Origin: Gammaproteobacteria bacterium
Lineage (GTDB): Bacteria > Pseudomonadota > Gammaproteobacteria > UWMA-0217
DNA: 7,234 nucleotides
Reading direction: 5' to 3'
Assembly: GCA_027031685.1 (NCBI GenBank)
Contig: JALVPS010000037.1
Coordinates: 1-7,234 of the forward strand
Made by a program: the position numbers and the translations under genes. Below are positions 1 through 5,645 of this stretch, one piece after another (positions within the stretch are counted from its first letter, which is position 1; the number at the start of each line of letters is the position of its first letter). The notes under the pieces are model-generated. The model was given only the letters and a program-made list of their open reading frames with translations. It made no database searches and was not told the DNA's origin.

Positions 1-2
1 TG

Positions 3-2090
3 GCGGTGCATCTGCTTTTGGGTGGCGAAGTGAGCCGCGACTGGGTGCGCGCGCCGGCCCAGGACGCCATTCTGGTCGGCACTCAGGACATGCTCCTTTC
101 GCGGGCCTTGATGCGCGGCTACGGGCTGTCGCGCTATCGCTGGCCGATGGAGTTCGCCCTGCTCCACAACGACGCCTTCTGGGTGTTCGACGAGGTGCAG
201 CTGATGGGCGTGGGCATGGCCACCAGCGCCCAGCTCGAAGCCTTTCGCCGCCGGTTGGCCACGGCGCGGCCGGCGCGCAGCCTGTGGGTGTCGGCCACCT
301 TGCGGCCCCAGTGGCTGCAGACGGTGGATTTTGCGCCTCATCTGGATGATTTCCGGGTGAACCGGCTGGAGGCCGCCGAGCGCCAGGAAGTGGCGGTGGC
401 GCGCAGGTTGGAGGCGAAAAAGGCCCTGGCGCCGGCACCCCTGGTGCTGGATGCCGAAACTGCCCGCAGCAGCGCCAAGGCCTATCTCCAGGGGCTCGCC
501 GAGCTGGTGGTGGAACACCATCAGCCCGATACGCTCACTCTGGTGGTGCTCAACCGGGTGGCCCGGGCCCAGGCGCTCTATAAGCAGCTCAAGAAGGATC
601 GCCGCCTGGAGGCGCCGCTGCTGCTGGTCCATTCGCGTTTTCGCCCCGCCGAGCGGATGGCGCTCAATGAAAAGCTCATGGCGGAATTCGGCTCGGGGGT
701 GATCGTGGCCACCCAGGCGGTGGAGGCGGGGGTGGATCTGAGCGCCCGCACGCTGTTCACTGAGCTGGCCCCCTGGTCGTCGCTGGTGCAGCGCTTCGGT
801 CGCTGCAATCGCCATGGCGAGCAGCCCGAAGCGCGGATCTTCTGGCTCGACATCCAGGATGAGCGCCAGGCGCCGCCCTATGCGCCCGAGGATCTGGCCG
901 CCGCCCGCACGCGGCTCGAAGCGCTCGACGAGGCCGGACCCGGCCGGCTGCCGTCGGTGGAGGAAGCGGCCGACTGGGCGCAGGTGATCCGCTGGAGCGA
1001 TTTTCTGGAGCTTTTCGACACTGATCCCGATCTGAGCGGTTTCGATGTGGACGTGTCGCCCTATGTGCGCGACAGCGACGACCGCGATCTGATGGTCTTC
1101 TGGCGCGATCCGGGCGATGCGCCCGACGATCAGCCCGCCCCGACCGCCGACGAGCTGTGCCGGGTGCCGCTGGGTGACGCCAAGCGCCTGCTCGACCGCC
1201 TGCGCAAGCAGGATCGTCATCCCTGGTACTGGGATCACCTGGAAGGCGGCTGGCGCCCTTGGCATGGCGGGCCGCGGTCCGGCCTGGTGTTGATGTTCGA
1301 TGCCGCCTGGGGCGGCTACGATCCCGAATTGGGCTTTGAGGCCGGCCACAAAAAGCCGGTGCCGGTGCTGGCCGCTGCCGGACAGGTGCCCGAGGCCGAT
1401 GAAGACGAGCGCCTCACCACCCTGGGCCGGGCGGTGGCGCTGGACGAACACCTGTGCCATGTCCAGGACCAGGCGCGGGCCCTGGCCGAAGCGCTCGAAG
1501 CGCTCGAAGCCGAGGCGCTCGCCCTGGCCGGTCGCTGGCACGATCTGGGCAAGGCCCATCCCGCCTTTCAAACCATGCTCCGCGACCATTTCGACGATCC
1601 GGCCGCCGCCGCGGAGCGGCTCTGGGCCAAGGCGCCGCGGGCCGGGCGACCCGACTACCGGGTGGACGGCCAGCCCCGGCGTCACTTCCGTCACGAGCTG
1701 GCCTCGATGCTCGCCTGGCTGGCCCACGCCGGCGACCATCCCCAGGCCGATCTGATCGCCTATCTGATCCTCGCCCACCACGGCAAGCTGCGGATGCGTC
1801 TGCGCGCCCTGCCCGGGGAGACCCTGCCGCCCGACGACCGGCTCTTCTGCCGCGGCCTGTGGGCGGGCGACCAGCTGCCCGCCGCCCGGGTCTGCCACCA
1901 AGAGGTGCCGGCCACCACCCTGGCACTGGATCTGATGCAGCTCGGCGACGGCCCTTCGGGGCCATCCTGGAGCAGCCGCGCCCAGGCCCTGTTGGAAGCG
2001 CTCGGCCCCTTCCGGCTCGCCTGGCTGGAGACCCTGGTGCGGCTCGCCGACTGGCAGGCCTCGGCGGCGGAACAGGAGGACGGCGCATGA
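3..2090 (+). CDS. cas3: Type I-G CRISPR helicase-nuclease Cas3, 5' partial
   Basis: Cas3 unwinds target DNA after the crRNA-guided effector binds it, and cuts it with an HD nuclease. The frame is open from the first base, so the true start and the Walker A motif lie upstream; the GTG at 6 is not the start. Counting that GTG as residue 1, the helicase shows motif II DEVQ (62-65, instead of the usual DEAH/DECH), motif III SATL (96-99), motif V VATQAVEAGVDL (234-245) and motif VI QRFGRCNRHG (262-271). A linker of about 200 residues follows. An HD domain then sits at the C-terminus: H482, WHDLGK (511-516), RHE (562-564), HHGK (591-594) and LADW (680-683). Helicase first and HD last is the order known for type I-G, opposite to most Cas3 proteins. 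The stop overlaps the csx17 start in ATGA, so translation is probably coupled. Subtype is inferred from domain order and neighbours; the Cas3 call is very secure. Confidence 0.96.
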   Translation, partial: AVHLLLGGEVSRDWVRAPAQDAILVGTQDMLLSRALMRGYGLSRYRWPMEFALLHNDAFWVFDEVQLMGVGMATSAQLEAFRRRLATARPARSLWVSATLRPQWLQTVDFAPHLDDFRVNRLEAAERQEVAVARRLEAKKALAPAPLVLDAETARSSAKAYLQGLAELVVEHHQPDTLTLVVLNRVARAQALYKQLKKDRRLEAPLLLVHSRFRPAERMALNEKLMAEFGSGVIVATQAVEAGVDLSARTLFTELAPWSSLVQRFGRCNRHGEQPEARIFWLDIQDERQAPPYAPEDLAAARTRLEALDEAGPGRLPSVEEAADWAQVIRWSDFLELFDTDPDLSGFDVDVSPYVRDSDDRDLMVFWRDPGDAPDDQPAPTADELCRVPLGDAKRLLDRLRKQDRHPWYWDHLEGGWRPWHGGPRSGLVLMFDAAWGGYDPELGFEAGHKKPVPVLAAAGQVPEADEDERLTTLGRAVALDEHLCHVQDQARALAEALEALEAEALALAGRWHDLGKAHPAFQTMLRDHFDDPAAAAERLWAKAPRAGRPDYRVDGQPRRHFRHELASMLAWLAHAGDHPQADLIAYLILAHHGKLRMRLRALPGETLPPDDRLFCRGLWAGDQLPAARVCHQEVPATTLALDLMQLGDGPSGPSWSSRAQALLEALGPFRLAWLETLVRLADWQASAAEQEDGA
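1488..1520 (+). repeat. Short tandem 9-bp repeat inside cas3
   Basis: The 9-mer gcgctcgaa occurs twice back to back (1491-1499 and 1500-1508), flanked by a related gaa before and gaggcgctc after. It encodes a Leu/Glu/Ala-rich helix (EALEALEAEAL, residues about 495-505) just before the WHDLGK nuclease motif. It keeps the frame and is probably a small slippage expansion in a linker helix, with no sign of a regulatory role. Confidence 0.5.
2074..2079 (+). promoter_or_regulatory. Ribosome binding site of csx17
   Basis: A perfect AGGAGG lies 7 bases before the ATG at 2087, inside the last codons of cas3. It selects this ATG over the much longer upstream open frame, which begins at 1454 within cas3, and supports coupled translation across the ATGA overlap. 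Confidence 0.8.
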
Positions 2091-4222
2091 ACGCGATGCT
2101 GTTGCCCGGCTGCGCGCCCGTGCCCCTGGCCGGCTGGCTCCAGGCGGTGGGGCTGCTGCGGCTGGTGGCCGAGCAGGCCGACCCCAACGCCCGCGGCGCC
2201 TGGGTTGGGGAGAGTTTCGTGCTCCACAGCACTCTCGATGAAGCGGCCCTGCGCAGCTTTCTGCTCGATAGTTACCGGCCCACCCCCATGGTGGCGCCTT
2301 GGAACAAGGGCTCGGGCTTCTATCGCGCCGGCAATGCCACCGCCTTCGGGGTGCTGGAGCGCTTTCGCGCCGCCGGGGCCGAACGGCTGGCCGATTACCG
2401 GGCGGCGATCGAATTCGCCCATGGCCTGCTTCAGCGTCTGGGGGTGGACAAAGACAACCTCGATGCCCACAAGGCCGGGCTGCTGGCCCACTTCAGATCA
2501 GAGGCGCCGGCCACCCTCCTCCCCTGGTTCAACGCCGCGGTGCTGCTCGCAGGCGACGAACCGCGCTACCCGCCGCTGCTGGGCACCGGCGGCAACGACG
2601 GGCGCCTGGATTTCACCGTCAACCACCTCCAGCGGCTCGAAGATCTCATCGACCTGGAGACGGGCGATCCCAGCGTTGGGGCTGCCGGCTGGCTCGACGA
2701 GGCCTTGTTCGATGCGCCCCGGCCGGGGCTCCAGAAAGGTGCCATCGGCCAGTTCGACCCGGGGGATGCCGGTGGCCCCAACGCCAGCAGCGGTTTCGAG
2801 GGCGACGCACGCATCAACCCCTGGCGCTTCGTGTTGATGATGGAAGGGGCGCTGGGCTTTGCCGCGGCGATCAGCCGGCGTCTGGAGAGCAGCGATCCAG
2901 GCGGCCTGAGCTATCCCTTCACCGTGCGCCCGGCGGTGGCCGGCATCCCCGGTGCCAGCGCCGACGAGGAAAAGAGTGCCCGGGCCGAACTCTGGCTGCC
3001 GCTTTGGGAACGTCCGGCCGGCTGGCGCGAGCTGCGCATGCTCCTGGCCGAAGGGCGGGCGCGCCTGGGACGCCAGGCGGCGCGCGACGGCCTCGACTTC
3101 GCCCGTGCCGTGGCGGCCCTGGGCGTGGACCGGGGCATCGACGCTTTTCAGCGTTACGCCTTCTTCATGCGCTCGGGCAAAGCCTACCTGGCCACGCCCG
3201 CCGGCCGCATTCCCTGCCGGCGCAACCCCGCCGCCGATCTCATCGGCCAGTTCGAGCGCCACGGCTTTCTCGCCCGGGTGCGTGGTTATCCCGCCAACGA
3301 CAAGCTGCCCGCTGCCCTGCGCCAGGCAGCGCGCCGCTTTCTCGACGCCCTCTTCCAGCAGGCCCGCAACGGCGCCGCTCCGCGCATCCAGGAGACCCTG
3401 GCCGCTTATGGCGCCCTGGTGAGCCGCCTGGCCCACCACGAAGAAGCCCCCATTCCGCCGCGGCTCGACGAACGATGGATTCATGCCGCCGACGACGGCG
3501 GCCTGCGCCTGCGGGTGGCGGCGGCCCTGGCGGGCATCGGCCAGAGACATGACGGCGCGCCGCCTCTGGCCGTCCATCTCCATCCGCTCAAGCTGCGGGG
3601 CGCCGGCTGGCAATGGGATTTGGAATCCCGCCACTGGATCTGGAAAGCGCCGGGGCTGGCGGCGGGCCTGGCGGCAGTGCTCCGCTGGCGGGCGCTCGAA
3701 GCCAGGCGTCAGGAAGCCTGGCCGGAGCGCCCCTTCGACAGCCCGGCGGGCCTCGGCGAGGGGCAGGTGGCGGCCTGGCTTGCCGATCCCGGCGCCGACA
3801 GCGCCATCGAAGAGCTGCTCCGGGGGCTGGTCCTGTGTCAGGTGCCCAAGCTGGCGGGAGCCAAAGAGCCGGCGCCCCTGCCCGCCGCCTGGTGGGCCCT
3901 GCGCGCTCTGCTCCTCGACCCCTGGTGGCTGCAGCAGGCCGGGCTGCTCGGCGACCAGGGGCGGCTGCCTCTGGAGCTGCGACCCCTGTGGCTGCTCCAG
4001 GCCGGACAGCCCCAGGCCGCCGTCGAACAGGCCTGGCAGCGGCTGCGTGGCGCCGGCGCCCCCCTCGCGCGGTGCGACACCGCCCCCCGCCTGCCCGAGC
4101 TGGCCAACCGCCGCCGCCTGCTCGCCTCCCTGCTGCTGCCGCTCGACGGCCACGCCATACGCCCGGGGCTGGGCCGACTGGTCCCGGAAGATGACCGAAT
4201 CTCCACGGAGGAAACCGCATGA
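2087..4222 (+). CDS. csx17: Type I-G Cascade large subunit Csx17 (Cas8g)
   Basis: Csx17 is the large (Cas8-like) subunit of the type I-G effector. In the studied Thioalkalivibrio complex Cas8g spans the belly of the particle and binds Cas3; a PAM-reading role is inferred from other Cas8 proteins. The product is 711 residues, which I regard as normal for the family. Recognisable stretches are LPGCAPVPLAGWLQAVGLLR (6-25), TPMVAPWNKGSGFYRAGN (66-83), LLGTGGNDGRLDFTVNHLQR (164-183), NPWRFVLMMEGALGF (244-258), ELWLPLWERPA (301-311) and GIDAFQRYAF (350-359). No catalytic motif is expected or seen. The C-terminal third is Ala/Leu/Arg-rich and mostly helical in character. The start is fixed by AGGAGG at 2074 and the ATGA overlap with cas3; the frame is open far upstream only because of high GC. 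It ends in a second ATGA overlap with csb1. No separate small-subunit (cas11) gene is present. Confidence 0.95.
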   Translation: MNAMLLPGCAPVPLAGWLQAVGLLRLVAEQADPNARGAWVGESFVLHSTLDEAALRSFLLDSYRPTPMVAPWNKGSGFYRAGNATAFGVLERFRAAGAERLADYRAAIEFAHGLLQRLGVDKDNLDAHKAGLLAHFRSEAPATLLPWFNAAVLLAGDEPRYPPLLGTGGNDGRLDFTVNHLQRLEDLIDLETGDPSVGAAGWLDEALFDAPRPGLQKGAIGQFDPGDAGGPNASSGFEGDARINPWRFVLMMEGALGFAAAISRRLESSDPGGLSYPFTVRPAVAGIPGASADEEKSARAELWLPLWERPAGWRELRMLLAEGRARLGRQAARDGLDFARAVAALGVDRGIDAFQRYAFFMRSGKAYLATPAGRIPCRRNPAADLIGQFERHGFLARVRGYPANDKLPAALRQAARRFLDALFQQARNGAAPRIQETLAAYGALVSRLAHHEEAPIPPRLDERWIHAADDGGLRLRVAAALAGIGQRHDGAPPLAVHLHPLKLRGAGWQWDLESRHWIWKAPGLAAGLAAVLRWRALEARRQEAWPERPFDSPAGLGEGQVAAWLADPGADSAIEELLRGLVLCQVPKLAGAKEPAPLPAAWWALRALLLDPWWLQQAGLLGDQGRLPLELRPLWLLQAGQPQAAVEQAWQRLRGAGAPLARCDTAPRLPELANRRRLLASLLLPLDGHAIRPGLGRLVPEDDRISTEETA
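4207..4212 (+). promoter_or_regulatory. Ribosome binding site of csb1
   Basis: GGAGGA ends 6 bases before the csb1 ATG (4219), inside the last codons of csx17. With the ATGA overlap it points to coupled but strong initiation, as expected for a backbone subunit needed in several copies per complex. Confidence 0.75.
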
Positions 4223-5175
4223 GCCTCGATTTTTCACCGCTCAAGTCCACCCCGCGCCTGCTGCTCCAGGCGCCTTTGCAACCGGTCCAGGGTACCCGTT
4301 TCCAGCCCACCGGCTTTCCCAACTTGGGGCCGGCCCTCTACGACGGCCCCGACGGCACCCCCATGCTGCTGGTGGAGTCGGCCCAGAGCATGGCCAACCG
4401 TCTCGAAGCGGTGTGCTGGGACGAAACCGCCGACGACTGGGTGGCGCCCCTGCGCGGTCTGCCTCTGGTGAAGGTGGTGGACGACCAGGGCCGCCCCCTC
4501 ACCAACTCGGTGCTCGAAGCCCATCGGCTCAACTCCCCTTACATCCTCGAAGGCAAGGACACCAAAGTCCTCGACATGCTCAAGGCAGAGCTGGCCGACA
4601 TGGAAGAGGGGCGGGTGGACATCCGCAAGCTGGCGGCGGTGCTGCTGCGGGTGGACACCAACGCCCTGATCCATGGCGTCTTTCTCGCCAAGAGCGACCT
4701 GGCCGGCGGGCGGTTGCGCCTGCCGCGGCTGCTCTCGGCCTTCATCGAAGCGCGCGACGTCCACGTCGCCCAGAGCGGCGGGGTGAAAAACGACGCCGTG
4801 GACCCCTCCGGCGACACCGCCCGCGGCTTCGGCAACGTGCCCTTCGCCCGCGAGGAGTACACCGCCCCCGAGATCACCGCCTATTTCAACCTCGACCTGG
4901 CCCAGCTGCGCGCCCTGGGGTTAGGCGAGGCCGCCGAAAATCTGCTCATCGCCATGGCGCTCTACAAGATCCGCCGCTTCCTCGACACCGGCCTGCGTCT
5001 GCGCACCGCCTGCGACCTCGAATGCCTCGGGCTCGAAGCAACCCGCCCCGAAGGCTACCAGCCGCCCGAACTGGCGGCGCTGGAGGCGGCCCTCCCCGGG
5101 CTGGTGGCGGCGGTGGCCGACGCAGGCCAGCTGGCCGATCCACCGGTCACCCAAGTCGTCTGGCAAAAGAAGTGA
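4219..5175 (+). CDS. csb1: Type I-G Cascade backbone subunit Csb1 (Cas7g)
   Basis: Csb1 (GSU0053 family) is the Cas7-type RAMP protein of type I-G. Several copies line the crRNA spacer and form the curved backbone of the effector. The product is 318 residues and looks complete. Family stretches seen are MLLVESAQSMANRLEAVCWD (49-68), LNSPYIL (104-110), VDTNALIHGVFLA (145-157), EARDVHVAQSGGVKND (177-192), GFGNVPFAREEYTAPEIT (203-220), AYFNLDL (221-227) and LRTACDLEC (261-269). The short Leu/Ala-rich C-terminus ends in WQKK. It starts in the ATGA overlap with csx17 and stops 7 bases before csb2, so all four genes should share one transcript. Codon use is uniform with csx17. Identity is very secure; copy number in the complex is from published work on a related system, not visible here. 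Confidence 0.96.
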   Translation: MSLDFSPLKSTPRLLLQAPLQPVQGTRFQPTGFPNLGPALYDGPDGTPMLLVESAQSMANRLEAVCWDETADDWVAPLRGLPLVKVVDDQGRPLTNSVLEAHRLNSPYILEGKDTKVLDMLKAELADMEEGRVDIRKLAAVLLRVDTNALIHGVFLAKSDLAGGRLRLPRLLSAFIEARDVHVAQSGGVKNDAVDPSGDTARGFGNVPFAREEYTAPEITAYFNLDLAQLRALGLGEAAENLLIAMALYKIRRFLDTGLRLRTACDLECLGLEATRPEGYQPPELAALEAALPGLVAAVADAGQLADPPVTQVVWQKK

Positions 5176-5182
5176 GCCGCCC

Positions 5183-5632
5183 ATGATCCTGCTGCGCGCG
5201 CGATTCCCCGCCGGGCGGTACCACGCCACCCCCTGGGACAGCCACGTCAACGAAGGCCGGGTGGCCTGGCCGCCCGACCCCTGGCGCCTGATGCGGGCCT
5301 TCATCGCCACCTGGCGGCGCAAGCTCGATCCCGAAGGCCGGCGGCGCGACACCATGCGCCAGCTTCTCGAAGCCCTGGCCGCCAGCCTGCCGGCTTACCA
5401 TCTCCCCGACAGCGCCCTGATGCACAGCCGCCACTACATGCCGGTGCGCGCCGGGCGGGTGGACAAGCCGGTGCTGATCTTCGACGCCGCCCTGCGCATC
5501 GACCCCCAAGACCCCCTGGAACTCCACTGGCCGGCCGACCTGACCCCCGAAGCCCAAGAGCTGCTCGCCGACCTGGCGGAAAACATCGGCTATCTGGGGC
5601 GCGCAGAAAGCTGGATCGAAATGGCGCTGGAC
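5183..5632 (+). CDS. csb2: Csb2 (Cas5-Cas6 type crRNA-processing subunit), N-terminal fragment
   Basis: Csb2 (GSU0054 family) combines Cas5-like and Cas6-like parts in type I-G: it cuts pre-crRNA at the repeat and stays bound to the crRNA end. The start is ATG 5183, 7 bases after csb1, preceded only by a purine-rich stretch (5165-5176) with no strong Shine-Dalgarno. Family signatures are FPAGRYHATPWDSHVNEG (8-25), WPPDPWRLMRAFIATW (29-44), HSRHYMPVRAG (81-91) and the motif IGYLGRAESWIE (135-146). After residue about 146 family similarity stops. The frame runs on without a stop into an unrelated DUF4838 protein. Full Csb2 proteins are, from memory, roughly 450-550 residues, so about two thirds is missing, including the Cas6-like half that would process crRNA. 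As it stands this fragment should not be functional. The exact 3' limit is uncertain by about 20 bases. Confidence 0.9.
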
Positions 5633-5645
5633 GAGCCCGGCGCTC
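5621..5645 (+). other. In-frame join between csb2 and a DUF4838 gene
   Basis: Up to about 5620 the protein matches Csb2. From about 5624 the residues ALDEPGAPYPRRVSRRLVLF read like DUF4838 proteins, where a C-x-x-C-x-ALD-type stretch usually precedes such a segment. Codon use shifts at once to CCA CGA CGA GTA TCC, unlike csb2 just before it. GC drops: 60 of the 120 bases 5821-5940 are A/T, against 17 of 60 in 5521-5580. No inverted repeat, target duplication, att-like site or transposase is visible. The combined frame 5183-7234 has 684 codons without a stop. A chimeric assembly is the most likely cause; microhomology-driven recombination is the alternative. Confidence 0.8.

Noticed and set aside
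1454..2086. The csx17 frame is open far upstream, suggesting a 922-residue protein starting at 1454
   Set aside because: The upstream part is Arg/Pro/Gly/Ala-rich frame-shifted cas3 sequence. The ATG at 2087 has a perfect ribosome site and begins the Csx17 family N-terminus.
1414..2232. 272-codon - strand open frame over the cas3/csx17 boundary
   Set aside because: Strongly Arg/Pro/Gly/Ala-biased shadow of cas3 with no domain features.
2498..4237. 579-codon open frame on the - strand opposite csx17
   Set aside because: It is a mirror of the GC-rich codon pattern of csx17, with no recognisable domain and low-complexity composition. The + strand has clear family motifs throughout.
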